Notes: a model not told the origin generated them from the sequence alone. A stretch of 64,000 nt of DNA from Bacteroidota bacterium (GCA_030706405.1 JAUZOO010000008.1:62001-126000); one strand, 5' to 3'; positions 27,897 to 38,600 are shown, counted from the stretch's first letter. A program made the numbers and translations.

Positions 27897-28886
27897 ATGA
27901 ACGAGATAAACTGGGGAATTATTGGCTGTGGCGATGTTACCGAACTTAAAAGCGGCCCTGCATTTGGGAAAGTAGAAAATGCGCATCTGGTTGCAGTAAT
28001 GCGTCGTAACGAAGCCTTGGCAAAGGATTATGCAAAACGTCACAAAGTAGCAAAAGCATATTCTTCGGCATCCGACCTGATAAGCGATCCGGATGTTAAC
28101 TCGGTATATGTAGCAACGCCTCCCGATACCCATGCCCAATATGCCATTGAAGCAATGAAAGCCGGGAAACCTGTTTATGTTGAGAAACCCATGGCTAAAA
28201 ATTACCAGCAATGCCTGGATATGATACGCATTTCGGAAGAAACCGGGATGCCTTTGTATGTAGCTTACTACCGTCGTACACTTCCTGCTTTTTTAAAAGT
28301 AAAAGAGTTGATCGATAATGGATCGATAGGAAAACCATTAACGGTAAACATAAGGCTTCACAAGGCCTTTGGTGAACGCGACCAATTTCCCGACCAACAA
28401 CCCTGGCGTGTCAATCCGGAAATAGCAGGAGCCGGTCATTTTTACGATTTGGCTTCTCATCAGTTCGATTATCTCGATTTTGTATTCGGACCAATAACCC
28501 AGGTAAGCGGTGTAGCAAGCAACATTGCCGGTTATTATAAAGCGGAAGATACTGTTTCGGCTGTATTTAGCTTTGGTTCAGGAGTTGTTGGAAGTGGCAG
28601 CTGGTGTTTTGTGGTTGATAAACAGTGCGAGGAAGACATCATTGAAATAACGGGAACAAAAGGACAAATTAAACTTCCGTGTTTTAACCTGGGCGATGTG
28701 ATGTTAACAACAACGCATAATACAGAAAGCTTCAGTTTTAAAAATCCGGAAAACATCTCTTTTAATCTTGTCCGGCAGGTGACAGGAGCTTTAAGAGGCA
28801 AAAACGACTGTGTAAGCACCATGTATTCGGCAGCCCGGACTAGTTATGTACTGGAAGAGATCGTGAAAACGTATTATAGCAGATAA
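27897..28886 (+). CDS. Gfo/Idh/MocA family oxidoreductase
   Basis: 329 residues. The N-terminal Rossmann fold has GIIGCGDVTE for NAD(P) binding, and VEKPMAKNYQQC carries the conserved EKP lysine motif. The C-terminal alpha/beta domain contains GAGHFYDLASHQFDYLDF, with the catalytic Asp/His pair. It should oxidise or reduce a sugar or inositol derivative in the cytoplasm. No sugar operon surrounds it, so the substrate is open. Confidence 0.9.
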   Translation: MNEINWGIIGCGDVTELKSGPAFGKVENAHLVAVMRRNEALAKDYAKRHKVAKAYSSASDLISDPDVNSVYVATPPDTHAQYAIEAMKAGKPVYVEKPMAKNYQQCLDMIRISEETGMPLYVAYYRRTLPAFLKVKELIDNGSIGKPLTVNIRLHKAFGERDQFPDQQPWRVNPEIAGAGHFYDLASHQFDYLDFVFGPITQVSGVASNIAGYYKAEDTVSAVFSFGSGVVGSGSWCFVVDKQCEEDIIEITGTKGQIKLPCFNLGDVMLTTTHNTESFSFKNPENISFNLVRQVTGALRGKNDCVSTMYSAARTSYVLEEIVKTYYSR

Positions 28887-28934
28887 TAACGGGACACTAT
28901 GACGAAAAATTAATTAATAACTTAGCAACAACGT

Positions 28935-29627
28935 ATGAATTTCATTTTTAAAGCAGTATTAACAATCGCCTTACTATTATCAATAACAACAGTACCTGCA
29001 CAAACAAAAAAAGTATCCATTTTTGGCAGTTACAGCTATGGTTGGGGAAATATTACCCCAAAAGTAAGCTCATCCATTCATCCTCCAACTTCTGATGAGA
29101 TAAATAAACTCAGAACAGGCAAAACCAATCAGCTTGAAGTTGGGGTTCTTTTTCACTCTTTTGGATTAGGAATTATTCACAACAGCTATGCTGTGGATGC
29201 TACAACATCCTACGACTATGCAGATTTAAATTATGACGGTTATTTTGAAAACGGAATATTAAGCGATAATTTAAAACTTCGCTACACCGGGCTGGAGATA
29301 ATTTATAAACTATCCTTATTTAAATCGAAATTTGGTGTTAACTGGAGAGGAGCTTTAGGGATTCAAAACTACTCGATTGATAAAGACATAAATATCATGG
29401 GAATTTATCCTCAGAGAAATTATCAGCATATCACTGGTAATATTTTCACACCTATGCTTGGCGTAGAAATTAATTATCAAATCTGTAAAATACTTGCTGT
29501 TGGTGTTGAAACATCGTTAATCCCCGGGAATTACAAGAACATGAAAGATAAGAACGATACTTATTCTACTTATAGCGATAATGTTTCGCGACTAAACACT
29601 GGGATGAAACTTATAGTAACCTTATAA
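28935..29627 (+). CDS. secreted outer-membrane beta-barrel-like protein
   Basis: 230 residues. A signal peptide (FKAVLTIALLLSITTVPAQ) precedes alternating aromatic and polar stretches such as VSIFGSYSYGWGN and a terminal TGMKLIVTL, which suggest an eight-strand outer-membrane barrel. No enzyme motif is seen. It stands alone between metabolic genes. Confidence 0.65.
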   Translation: MNFIFKAVLTIALLLSITTVPAQTKKVSIFGSYSYGWGNITPKVSSSIHPPTSDEINKLRTGKTNQLEVGVLFHSFGLGIIHNSYAVDATTSYDYADLNYDGYFENGILSDNLKLRYTGLEIIYKLSLFKSKFGVNWRGALGIQNYSIDKDINIMGIYPQRNYQHITGNIFTPMLGVEINYQICKILAVGVETSLIPGNYKNMKDKNDTYSTYSDNVSRLNTGMKLIVTL

Positions 29628-29695
29628 CCCGGAATGTAAAACAGCAACAAAGTTCCTGGCTGGTTGTTTATTAATTTTACAATTAAACAATTCTA

Positions 29696-29703
29696 AAGGA
29701 GGT
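29696..29703 (+). promoter_or_regulatory. unusually strong Shine-Dalgarno
   Basis: AAAGGAGGTG precedes the ATG at 29708 by a few bases. It decides this start over the GTG at 29702. Such a perfect anti-SD match is rare in this window, and the only comparable case precedes 61785. Confidence 0.7.
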
Positions 29704-29707
29704 GCTT

Positions 29708-30274
29708 ATGTTCATTCAAACCATATCGGAGGCGGAAGCTGAAGGTAAGCTCCGCAACATTTATGAAGGAGACCAAAAGAGTATGGGGTACGTACCTAAT
29801 CATGCCAGGGTTTTCAGTCTGCGCCCGGAAGTGTTGGAAACATGGCGTGCTTTTCAGGGAAGTATTCGTAAAAATCTGCGATTAAGACGTTACGAGTTGG
29901 TTACGCTGGCGGCTGCAATGGCATTGAATTGTCGTTATTGTATCCTTGCTCACGGAACAATTTTAATTAAGAATGGTGTTAGTGTGGATCAATTACGAAT
30001 GATCCTTACCGATTTCAATGACGCCGGACTGGAACGCGATGAGGTAGCAATGATGGAGTTTGCCCGGAAGATTATCCTGAACGCTAATAAAATAACTAAG
30101 GCTGATGTTGATGCGCTACGTGTGTTTAATCTCGAAGATGCCGAAATCCTTGATATTACCCTGACTGCAACCATGCGAAGCTTTGCCAGTAAGACGTTTG
30201 ATGCGCTGGGAGCCGAACCAGATACGGTTTATGCCGAACTTGAACATCAGCTGTCAGATCTGCTTCCTGATTAA
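29708..30274 (+). CDS. AhpD-like carboxymuconolactone decarboxylase / peroxidase-related protein
   Basis: About 188 residues starting at the ATG after the AGGAGG site. The AhpD fold motif NCRYCILAHG carries the redox CxxC and the following histidine. The preceding RRYELVTLAAAMALNC helix is typical of peroxidase-related enzymes. It probably reduces peroxides or relays electrons in the cytoplasm. Two VOC-fold genes follow. Confidence 0.85.
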   Translation: MFIQTISEAEAEGKLRNIYEGDQKSMGYVPNHARVFSLRPEVLETWRAFQGSIRKNLRLRRYELVTLAAAMALNCRYCILAHGTILIKNGVSVDQLRMILTDFNDAGLERDEVAMMEFARKIILNANKITKADVDALRVFNLEDAEILDITLTATMRSFASKTFDALGAEPDTVYAELEHQLSDLLPD

Positions 30275-30351
30275 TAAGCCTGTTTATAAAGCTCCAAACA
30301 AAAGCCATATCAGTTTGTTTATTGTTTTTATCAACCTAAAACAACCTAAAA

Positions 30352-30789
30352 ATGGCACGAGTAAGCACATATCTCAATTTTTCCCGCAATACCGGGGAAG
30401 CATTCAACTTTTATAAATCCGTTTTTGGAGGTGAGTTTAGCGGTGGAGGTATCGCTCGTTTCAGGGATATTCCTCCCGCGGAAGGGATGCCTTCAATTTC
30501 AGAAGAAGACAAAGACCTTATCATGCATATCGAATTGCCCATACTTGGCGGATATGCATTAATGGGTACAGATGCCCCGGAATCGATGGGGTTTAAAGTC
30601 AATTTCGGAAATAATGTTCACATCAACCTGGAGCCCGATACCAGGGCCGAAACTAAACGACTGTTCCTGGCTCTTTCGTCCGGAGGAACAGTTACGATGG
30701 AATTGCAGGATATGTTCTGGGGGGCTTATTATGGTAGTTGTACCGATAAGTTTGGTGTTCAATGGATGTTTAATTGTACGGCAAAATAA
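30352..30789 (+). CDS. VOC family protein (PhnB-like)
   Basis: 145 residues. The STYLNFSRNTGEAFNFYKSVFGG start and the MELQDMFWGAYYGSCTDKFGVQW end are the paired beta-alpha-beta modules of PhnB-type vicinal oxygen chelate proteins. The usual C-terminal glutamate ligand is replaced or shifted, so catalysis is uncertain. A related VOC gene lies 18 bp downstream. Confidence 0.88.
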   Translation: MARVSTYLNFSRNTGEAFNFYKSVFGGEFSGGGIARFRDIPPAEGMPSISEEDKDLIMHIELPILGGYALMGTDAPESMGFKVNFGNNVHINLEPDTRAETKRLFLALSSGGTVTMELQDMFWGAYYGSCTDKFGVQWMFNCTAK

Positions 30790-30807
30790 TCACTAAAACT
30801 AATTACC

Positions 30808-31278
30808 ATGACAGGCCAGATAGCCCCATGTCTTTGGTTTGATAATCAGGCCGAAGAAGCTGCCCGCTTTTACACTTCGATATTTAAAAATTCGTCGATC
30901 GAAAGCACCAGTTACTATACCAAAGAAGGCTTTGATATTCACGGGCAGAAAGAAGGAACGGTGCTTACCGTTGCCTTTCGCATAAACGGACAACTCTTTA
31001 CTGCACTCAACGGCGGACCGGTTTTCCAGTTTAACGAATCGGTTTCGTTTCAGGTATTTTGCGATACTCAGAATGAGATAGATTTTTATTGGGAGAAACT
31101 CACCGAAGGTGGCCAGGAAAGCCAGTGCGGATGGCTTAAAGATAAGTTCGGCGTTTCGTGGCAGATTGTTCCGTCGATACTCCCGAAGTTAATAACCGAC
31201 CCCGCACGGGCCGAAAGGGTTACAAAAGCTTTTATGCAAATGACTAAATTCGATATTGAGAAGTTAGAAAAGGCTTAA
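30808..31278 (+). CDS. VOC family protein (3-demethylubiquinone methyltransferase-like fold)
   Basis: 156 residues. It starts with PCLWFDNQAEEAARFYTSIF and has an LNGGPVFQFNESVSFQVFC middle and an SQCGWLKDKFGVSWQIVP end, which place it in the PhnB/3-dmu-9_3-mt group of the VOC superfamily. It is probably a cytoplasmic metal-binding enzyme or resistance-like protein of unknown substrate. It is co-directional with the preceding VOC gene. Confidence 0.88.
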   Translation: MTGQIAPCLWFDNQAEEAARFYTSIFKNSSIESTSYYTKEGFDIHGQKEGTVLTVAFRINGQLFTALNGGPVFQFNESVSFQVFCDTQNEIDFYWEKLTEGGQESQCGWLKDKFGVSWQIVPSILPKLITDPARAERVTKAFMQMTKFDIEKLEKA

Positions 31279-31290
31279 TAGCAAAACGTA

Positions 31291-31341
31291 TGGGCGCAAC
31301 GGGGCGAAGAATAACAAACTTTGCCTCGTTGCGCCTTTGCG
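31291..31341 (+). terminator. GC-rich hairpin between VOC and ABC-F genes
   Basis: GGCGCAACGGGGCGAAG and CTTTGCCTCGTTGCGCC pair over 17 positions with a short loop, followed by TTTGCGTTTT. It is either a terminator or a copy of a palindromic intergenic element. A related sequence occurs at 35515-35575. Confidence 0.5.
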
Positions 31342-31349
31342 TTTTATAC

Positions 31350-31357
31350 TATCTTTG
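31350..31357 (+). promoter_or_regulatory. Bacteroidota -7 box (TATCTTTG) for ABC-F gene
   Basis: TATCTTTG lies 20 bp upstream of the ABC-F ATG and matches TAnnTTTG. A suitable -33 element was not found. Confidence 0.45.
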
Positions 31358-31377
31358 CGCTTCTTCAAAAATAATTT

Positions 31378-33252
31378 ATGAGTACATACCTGTTGGTTGA
31401 AAATGCTTCGAAAGCTTATGGCGACATCCTGCTGTTCGAAAATCTTACCTTTGTGGTTAACGAAAGCCAGAAGATTGCCCTGATTGCCAAAAACGGAACG
31501 GGCAAAACAACGTTGCTCAACATCCTGGCTAGTCGCGACAGCTTCGATGCCGGAAGTTATTACATCAACAAGGATATTAAAGTAGGTTACCTCGAACAAG
31601 ACCCGCAGTTTGATCCGGAGCTTACCATTTTTCAGGCTGCTTACGGTGCCGAAGGCGAGCCCATGAACTCGGTACGCGAATATGAGCTGGCTCTTCACTC
31701 GCACGATAAAAAACGCCTCGAAGACGCCATGGCCAAGATGGATTTCTACAACGCCTGGGACTTTGACGTGAAGATAAAACAGATGCTCAGCGTACTCAAG
31801 CTCGACAACCTCGATCAACAGGTAAATACGCTCTCGGGCGGACAGGTTAAGCGTTTGGCACTGGCCGTTACGCTCATCAACGAACCCGACTTCCTCATCC
31901 TCGACGAGCCTACCAACCACCTCGACCTCGACATGATCGAATGGCTGGAAGAATATCTCTCCAAAACCCGCTGTACGCTATTGATGGTAACGCACGACCG
32001 CTATTTCCTCGACCGCGTGTGTAACGAAATCATCGAGATTGACGAAAAACAGGCTTATTCCTACAAGGGAAATTATTCTTATTTCCTTGAAAAGCGCGAA
32101 GAACGGTTATTTAACAAGAACCTTAACGCCGAGAAGGCGCAGAACCTCATGCGCCGCGAACTCGACTGGATGCGCCGTATGCCCAAAGCCCGCGGGACCA
32201 AAGCCAAGTATCGTATCGATGCGTTTTATGATCTTAAAGAACAAGCCGACTACCGCCGCAACGAACGTCAGGTGGACATTAACGTGCAAACATCGCGCCT
32301 GGGAAATAAAATCCTCGAACTGGAAAACGTCAACAAACGGTTTGACGATAAAATAATGCTCAACGATTTCTCATACATCTTCTCGCGTTTCGAGAAAGTA
32401 GGGATTATCGGCCGCAACGGTGTGGGCAAATCAACATTTCTGAACCTGATAACGCAACGCATCCTGCCCGATTCCGGAAAGATTGACCCGGGCGAAACGG
32501 TCGTTTATGGCTATTACGAGCAGAAAGGGTTACAGTTTAAACCGGGGCAACGTGTAATTGATATTGCCAAGGATATTGCCGAAGTGGTAACGCTTGGAGA
32601 TGGCCGTCAGCTTGGCGTTTCGCAGTTTCTCACGCAGTTTCTCTTCCCTCCCGAAATGCAATACGTGCAGGTCGAAAAACTCAGTGGTGGCGAAAAACGT
32701 CGCTTATACATGATGACGATACTGTTGCGCAACCCTAACTTCCTGATCCTCGATGAGCCAACCAACGACCTCGACATCATGACGCTGAACGTGCTCGAAG
32801 ATTATCTGGCTAATTTCGGTGGATGCCTCATCATCGTATCGCACGACCGTTTTTTCATGGACAAGCTGGTCGACCACCTGTTCATCTTCGAAGGCGAAGG
32901 CATGGTGTATGATTTCCCCGGAAATTATAGTGATTATCGCGCATCGCAAAAAATGCAGGAGATCGAAGCCGCCCGTCAGCGTGCCGAAGCGCAGGAAAAA
33001 AACAAACCCGCAGCCGCTTCCAAACCCGTGGAAACATCGGACAAGAAAAAGCTTTCGTACAAAGAGAAGAAAGAACTCGAACAGCTCGAAGCCGACATGG
33101 AAGCTTTGGAAACTGAAAAATCGCAGCTCGAAGCCGAAATCAGCAGTGGAACATTAAGTGCCGATGATCTGGTGTCTAAATCAAATCGCATCGGTGAAGT
33201 GATGCAGTTGATCGACGATAAAACCGACCGCTGGCTGGAACTGAGTGCGTAA
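31378..33252 (+). CDS. uup: ABC-F family ATPase (Uup-like)
   Basis: 624 residues with two ABC ATPase domains and no membrane segment. The first has Walker A AKNGTGKTT, signature LSGGQVKRLA and Walker B LILDEPTNHLD. The second has GRNGVGKST, LSGGEKRRLYM and LILDEPTNDLD. The inter-domain linker is present, and the C-terminus is a charged coiled coil (about residues 555-620), which favours Uup. It should act on ribosomes or on branched DNA. It is complete and housekeeping in character. Confidence 0.92.
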   Translation: MSTYLLVENASKAYGDILLFENLTFVVNESQKIALIAKNGTGKTTLLNILASRDSFDAGSYYINKDIKVGYLEQDPQFDPELTIFQAAYGAEGEPMNSVREYELALHSHDKKRLEDAMAKMDFYNAWDFDVKIKQMLSVLKLDNLDQQVNTLSGGQVKRLALAVTLINEPDFLILDEPTNHLDLDMIEWLEEYLSKTRCTLLMVTHDRYFLDRVCNEIIEIDEKQAYSYKGNYSYFLEKREERLFNKNLNAEKAQNLMRRELDWMRRMPKARGTKAKYRIDAFYDLKEQADYRRNERQVDINVQTSRLGNKILELENVNKRFDDKIMLNDFSYIFSRFEKVGIIGRNGVGKSTFLNLITQRILPDSGKIDPGETVVYGYYEQKGLQFKPGQRVIDIAKDIAEVVTLGDGRQLGVSQFLTQFLFPPEMQYVQVEKLSGGEKRRLYMMTILLRNPNFLILDEPTNDLDIMTLNVLEDYLANFGGCLIIVSHDRFFMDKLVDHLFIFEGEGMVYDFPGNYSDYRASQKMQEIEAARQRAEAQEKNKPAAASKPVETSDKKKLSYKEKKELEQLEADMEALETEKSQLEAEISSGTLSADDLVSKSNRIGEVMQLIDDKTDRWLELSA

Positions 33253-33318
33253 ATTGGCCCCCTAAATCCCCCGACGGGGAACTAAATGCTTCGGATTACA
33301 GGAATGTCTTTAAGGTAA

Positions 33319-34083
33319 CTATTCGTTAAATCCGGGTTCTGTTAATGTTTTGTACGTCTCCAATATCGTTGGCATCCATCGGCGCAGCCCTAATCCGCCG
33401 TGACGAATACCCGGCAGAACCATGATTTCGGTGTGGGCTGTTTTACCGGCAAAATCTTTAACCTTACAAATATTGCATTCCGGGTCTTTATCGCCATGAA
33501 TCATAACAAAAGGGTCCTGCAAATACGAAACCGGCTGGAGATCGTAACCTTTTCCCTTTTCGCGTTTAACACATTCGAGGCCGGCACCTCTGCAAAAAAT
33601 CTTTTTCTCTTCCAAATCCGAACAAAAACCCAAGCTTAGTCCCGCCCTGAAGGTATGCGCCTGCGCCTGCGCCAGCATTCCGTACACATACGTTGCCCCT
33701 AACGAGTAGCCGATTAATACGGGCTTTTGATAATTGAGATGATATTTAGCCTCAACATTCCGGGCAAGCTTATCAAAGTCCGAAGCCATATCGAAACAAT
33801 CGGAAGGTTGTTTACGAAGATACCGCATATACGGCATAACATTAACCCCGATAACCATCACGTTTTGCTTAGCCAGCTCGTGCGAGAGCCTTACCACACC
33901 CAATACCCAGCCGCCATCACCGCTCAATATCACCGCCACCGACGATGGGTTCACCGTGTTTCCGTAAACCCAAACCTTTTTAAATCCCGGAACCGAAGTG
34001 GATTCTTTGCCTGAAGCATAGGCATTAATGACAATGAACCCCAAAAGAAATAGTATAAGCCAAGGAAGACGTCTTTCGATCAT
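33319..34083 (-). CDS. VirJ/AcvB-like alpha/beta hydrolase, exported
   Basis: 254 residues. A signal-anchor (LPWLILFLLGFIVINAYASG) is followed by ILSGDGGW, the conserved start of the VirJ domain, the nucleophile elbow GYSLGA, a GDKDPEC acid motif and a late histidine in GIRHGG. AcvB/VirJ proteins hydrolyse lysyl-phosphatidylglycerol in the periplasm of proteobacteria, and the same reaction is possible here but unproven. It is convergent with the ABC-F gene and stands alone. Confidence 0.8.
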   Translation of the reverse strand: MIERRLPWLILFLLGFIVINAYASGKESTSVPGFKKVWVYGNTVNPSSVAVILSGDGGWVLGVVRLSHELAKQNVMVIGVNVMPYMRYLRKQPSDCFDMASDFDKLARNVEAKYHLNYQKPVLIGYSLGATYVYGMLAQAQAHTFRAGLSLGFCSDLEEKKIFCRGAGLECVKREKGKGYDLQPVSYLQDPFVMIHGDKDPECNICKVKDFAGKTAHTEIMVLPGIRHGGLGLRRWMPTILETYKTLTEPGFNE

Positions 34084-34250
34084 GATCTATTAAAATGAAA
34101 TGTGCAAAGATAAATAGCCATCTGGTAAAATTTCATCTAAACTGTACAGACCGAACGATTATCCGAGTATTTAAGAGGGGGACGACCGAGCGCCTAAGGA
34201 GGGATCGTCCGAGCGCCTAAGTGTGTACTTGTCATCCTTGGAAATATCCC

Positions 34251-34258
34251 TAAATTTG
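34251..34258 (+). promoter_or_regulatory. Bacteroidota -7 box (TAAATTTG) for sbcDC
   Basis: TAAATTTG lies 27 bp upstream of the sbcD ATG, matching the TAnnTTTG element. Confidence 0.4.
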
Positions 34259-34284
34259 TAGAACACTAAATTCCGAAGACCATT

Positions 34285-35508
34285 ATGCGCCTTCTCCATA
34301 CATCCGACTGGCACCTTGGCAAGCGGCTCGAAAGCTTTTCGCGCCTCGACGAGCAACGTGCCGTTCTTAACGAAATCTGCACTATTGCCCAGCGCGAACA
34401 GGTCGATGCCGTGATCATCTCTGGAGACCTTTTCGATACCTATAACCCGCCTACTGAGGCTGTGGATTTGTTTTATAAGACGTTGAAACGGTTAGCCAAC
34501 AACGGTAAACGCGCCGTGATAGCCATTGCCGGAAACCACGATTCGCCCGACCGCATCGAAGCACCCGACCCGTTGGCCCGCGAGTGCGGAATTCTGTTTG
34601 CCGGTTACCCAAACTCGCAGATCAATCCCTTTAAACTCGACAGCGGTCTGGAAGTCGTTCGCAGCGAACCGGGTTTTATAGAGCTGCAACTTCCGGGGAT
34701 AGATAACCCGCTTCGCATCCTGCTTACACCATACGCCAACGAATTACGCCTGAAAACGTTTCTTGGTCACGAGGATTCAGAAGAGGCTTTACGCGAAGTG
34801 CTTCACGCCTCGTGGACAGAGAAAGCCGATACTTATTGCGACGACAAAGGCGTGAACATCCTTGCGGCCCATCTTTTAATGATGAAAGAAGGCAGCGAAC
34901 AACCCGAAGAACCCGACGACGAAAAGCCTATTTTGTTTATCGGTGGCGCTCAGGCTATCTTTTCGAAAGATGTTCCTGATAATATACAGTATGTGGCGTT
35001 GGGCCATTTGCACCGCAAACAAACCATAGACAAAGCTCCTTGTCCGGTAGTTTATTCCGGAACCCCGCTGGCTTACAGTTTTGGCGAAGCTAATCAGGAT
35101 AAATACGTGATGTTGATTAATGCCCAACCGGGGAAGCCTGCCGACGTGTCCGAAATACTCCTTAACGAAGGGAAACGTTTGCTGCGTAAGCGTTTCGATG
35201 ATATTGACAAAGCGGTAACATGGCTTGGCGAACATCCCGAAGTGTTTGTGGAACTAACCATTGTTTCCGACACCTTCCTCTCTGCCGACGACCGCAAACG
35301 CCTTAACGATGCGCACGAGAGCATCGTCACGCTCATCCCCGAGATTGCCCATAAGGACGAAAATAGCGGCGATAATGCTTCAAGCATCGACCTCAACAAA
35401 AGCATGGACGAGCTTTTCATCGATTTCTTCCGCAGCAAGAAAGGCCAGGAACCTAACGAACGGATGATGAATCTGTTTAAAGAGGTGCTGGCTGATGAAA
35501 AAGAATAA
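34285..35508 (+). CDS. sbcD: exonuclease subunit SbcD (Mre11-like)
   Basis: 407 residues. The metallophosphoesterase motifs are DWHLGK, GDLFD, GNHDS and GHLHRKQ, which coordinate two metal ions. With SbcC it forms the nuclease that cleaves hairpins and DNA ends during repair. The partner gene follows 100 bp downstream on the same strand. The length is normal and no key residue is missing. Confidence 0.95.
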   Translation: MRLLHTSDWHLGKRLESFSRLDEQRAVLNEICTIAQREQVDAVIISGDLFDTYNPPTEAVDLFYKTLKRLANNGKRAVIAIAGNHDSPDRIEAPDPLARECGILFAGYPNSQINPFKLDSGLEVVRSEPGFIELQLPGIDNPLRILLTPYANELRLKTFLGHEDSEEALREVLHASWTEKADTYCDDKGVNILAAHLLMMKEGSEQPEEPDDEKPILFIGGAQAIFSKDVPDNIQYVALGHLHRKQTIDKAPCPVVYSGTPLAYSFGEANQDKYVMLINAQPGKPADVSEILLNEGKRLLRKRFDDIDKAVTWLGEHPEVFVELTIVSDTFLSADDRKRLNDAHESIVTLIPEIAHKDENSGDNASSIDLNKSMDELFIDFFRSKKGQEPNERMMNLFKEVLADEKE

Positions 35509-35514
35509 CTTTAA

Positions 35515-35575
35515 ACGCAAGGGCGCAAAGACGCGAATATTTTAACTTAGGTTTCATCTTTGCGTCATTGCGGCT
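35515..35575. repeat. GC-rich palindromic sequence between sbcD and sbcC
   Basis: CGCAAGGGCGCAAAGACGCG and TCTTTGCGTCATTGCGGC form an imperfect hairpin. It resembles the hairpin at 31291-31341 (shared GGCGCAA words). It may be a small dispersed element or an intercistronic structure. Confidence 0.45.
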
Positions 35576-35608
35576 CAGCGTTCTATCTTGTTTTAAATTT
35601 ATAATCAT

Positions 35609-38600
35609 ATGATTCCTATTTCCCTTACCATACAAGGACTTTATTCCTACCAGACCAAACAAACCATCGATTTCAGCAAGCTCACACAGGCGGGACTTTT
35701 CGGTATCTTCGGAAGCGTGGGTTGTGGCAAATCTACGATCCTCGAAGCCATTTCGTTTGCCTTGTTTGGCGAGTCGGAGCGCCTCAATGCCCGCGACAAC
35801 CGTAACTATAACATGATGAACCTCAAATCGAACGAATTGCTCATCGATTTTGAGTTTAAAACCGGCGGCGAACAGCGTTACCGGTTCATCGTAAAGGGAA
35901 AACGCAACAGCAAACGTTTCGACGATGTAAGGACCTTCGACCGATTGGCCTACAAGCTGGTAAATAACGACTGGCAACCCATCGAAGTTACTTCTGCCGG
36001 ACACATTACCGGGTTGAACTACAACAATTTTCACCGCACCATCATCATTCCGCAGGGAAAGTTCCAGGAATTTCTTCAGCTTAGTGCCAAGGACCGCACG
36101 TCGATGCTTCAGGAGCTTTTCAACCTCAACCGCTTTGAACTGTCGGGACGGGTGATTACGCTCGAAAACCAAAACAATGCCTCCATGCAACATCTTCGTG
36201 GTCAGTTGCAGTCCATCGGCGAAATCAATCCCGATGATATTGCCGCAAAAGAAAAGTTGTTGGCCGAAATGGAGCAAAACCTCCTTAAACTGAGTGACGA
36301 GCTACTAGCGAAACAAAAAAACGAGCAGGAATACGAACGGGTAAAGTCCCTTCACCTAAAGATTCAGGAGCAAAAGCAACGTTTGACTGATCTGCAAAAA
36401 GATCAAGTCTCCATCGAAACCCTCGAACGCGAGGTAAAGGAATTCGAAACGTTCATCATTGCGTTTAAATCCGATTTCGACCAATTAAAATCGCTCGAAA
36501 CTAACCGAACTAAAACTACGGACGAACTAAAAGCCGCCGAAACCCAACATTCTGTTTTAAAAGAAGAAATAAGGAAGGCCGAGGATGAATTCGTTATCAC
36601 GCAAACGGAGTTTAACCAGAAGGAAAAGCTGTTGCAAGAATCTGAAGAATTGCTGAAGCTGGTCGATATTCGCAAACTTCAGTCGCAAAACGAAGAACTG
36701 ACAACGCGCAGCCAGAAAGGCAAGGCAATGCTCGATGACAAGGTGCTGTCGATAACCAATAATCGGCAAAGTCAGGCAACGTTAAAAGAACAAACCGAAA
36801 CCATCCGCAAGGAACTTCCGGATATGGCGCGACTGGCAGCCATCCGGGAATGGTTTACAAACAAAAATCATGGTACAACAACCATTGCGGAGTCGAACAC
36901 AAAGATTGAAAGCTTATCCAAAGAAGTCCTGGCCAAAAAAGCAGAGGCATTGCGCTTGCCCGAGGCCGGTGGAATAACCCTGAAATTGAACGAAGACACT
37001 TCGATAGCCGCATTAAATGCTGCTCTGAGTGATATTAAGAACGAAACCGAACTTCAAAAACGAAAGCTCGACGAGGATGTATTTCATCTCGAAATCCGCA
37101 ATAAACTAAACGACTTTGTAAGCAGTATCGAAGACGGAAAACCTTGTCCGTTGTGCGGTTCGGAACATCATCCCAATGTCTTGAACGCTCAAAATGTGTC
37201 CGACGAACTTTCGCAGACAAAAAACCGTCATGGCGAGTTAACTAAGAAGTTGAAAAAGCTTGCCGACATCGAAAAGGATTTGGTAAAACTGACAGCACAA
37301 GTGTCGTCGCTGGAAAGCCAGCTAGCTAATGAAACCGGTCATCTAAAGGAATTGACGGACAAACTCCGGGAACACGAAGCAAAGTTTACCTGGTCGGAGT
37401 TTTCGCCCGATAACGACAGTCCACTTAACGCAGCCTTCGAAAAAGCAGGAATTCTAACCCAGGAACTTGAAAATAAGAACAACGCGCAAAACGGACTCTC
37501 ATCCCGTATAGAAACAGAAGAAAAAGAGAAAGAAAAATATGCTAAAGCTTTAGAGGAGTTCGAACGTCAAACCGTTGCCAACAATTCGCAGATAATCCTT
37601 TTAAACGGGCAGCTAAGTATTTTAAATGCAGTTGATTATAAAGAGCAGCCAACGGAGACATTAACATCCAAGGCCGAAACGTTAAAAAAACAGTACGAAA
37701 CCATCTCACTTAAATACCAACAGGAAGACAAACGTCTTTCGGAACTAAAAAACCAGGCCAGCGCGCTAAACGGAAGCATCGAAACCAATAAAAAAACGTT
37801 GCTTTCGCTCACGGCCGACCTTGATGTATTAAACGCACAGATTGCCGATAAATTGCAGGCTTCGGGTAATCTTTCGCACGACTATGTAAAATCCGTTCTT
37901 GCCAAACAACTCGATACTGCCGGAATTAAAAAACGCATAGAAACATACCGCCACGAATTGCAGACAACGTTGCAGCTCATCGCCCAAACCGAATCCGAAC
38001 TTCAGGGAAAAATCTATGACGAAATGCTTCATGCCGAAGTTAAAGAGCAGCTGGCTACCCTTTCGCAACAAATTACCGGGTTAAATCAGGAACTGGGCAG
38101 GATTAAAAACGAGATACAACGTCAAAAGACGGACCTCGAACGCTATTTAAAACTTAAAGCCGAACTCGATCAGCTCGAACTTCGCGGTCAGGATATTACC
38201 GAAATGAAAAACCTTTTCCGTGGCAATGCATTTGTAAACTTCATCTCCACGGTTTATCTCGAAACCCTCTGCAAAGCTGCCAACGATCGTTTTTATAAAC
38301 TCACGCGGCAAAAATTAAGCCTCGAGCTGGCTGATGACAACAGTTTTGAAGTCCGCGACTTTATGAACGAAGGCAAACTGCGCAATGTAAAAACGCTTTC
38401 GGGCGGACAAACCTTTCAGGCTTCATTATCGCTTGCCCTGGCTTTGGCCGACAGCATCCAAAAATTATCGGCCGGACACGAAAACTTTTTTTTCCTCGAC
38501 GAAGGGTTTGGCACGTTGGACAAGGATTCACTCAACATCGTCTTCGACACCCTTAAATCCTTACGCCGCGAAAACCGCATCGTGGGCGTTATCTCGCACG

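Noticed and set aside
31264-31920. 218-residue open frame on the minus strand
   Set aside because: It is antisense to the intact ABC-F gene, and its product matches no known family pattern.
34165-34222. Direct repeat GAGCGCCTAAG twice upstream of sbcD
   Set aside because: It is only two short copies, probably a local duplication with no clear function.
35477-36277. 266-residue open frame on the minus strand
   Set aside because: It overlaps the well-supported sbcC start region in antisense. It is a codon-bias shadow.
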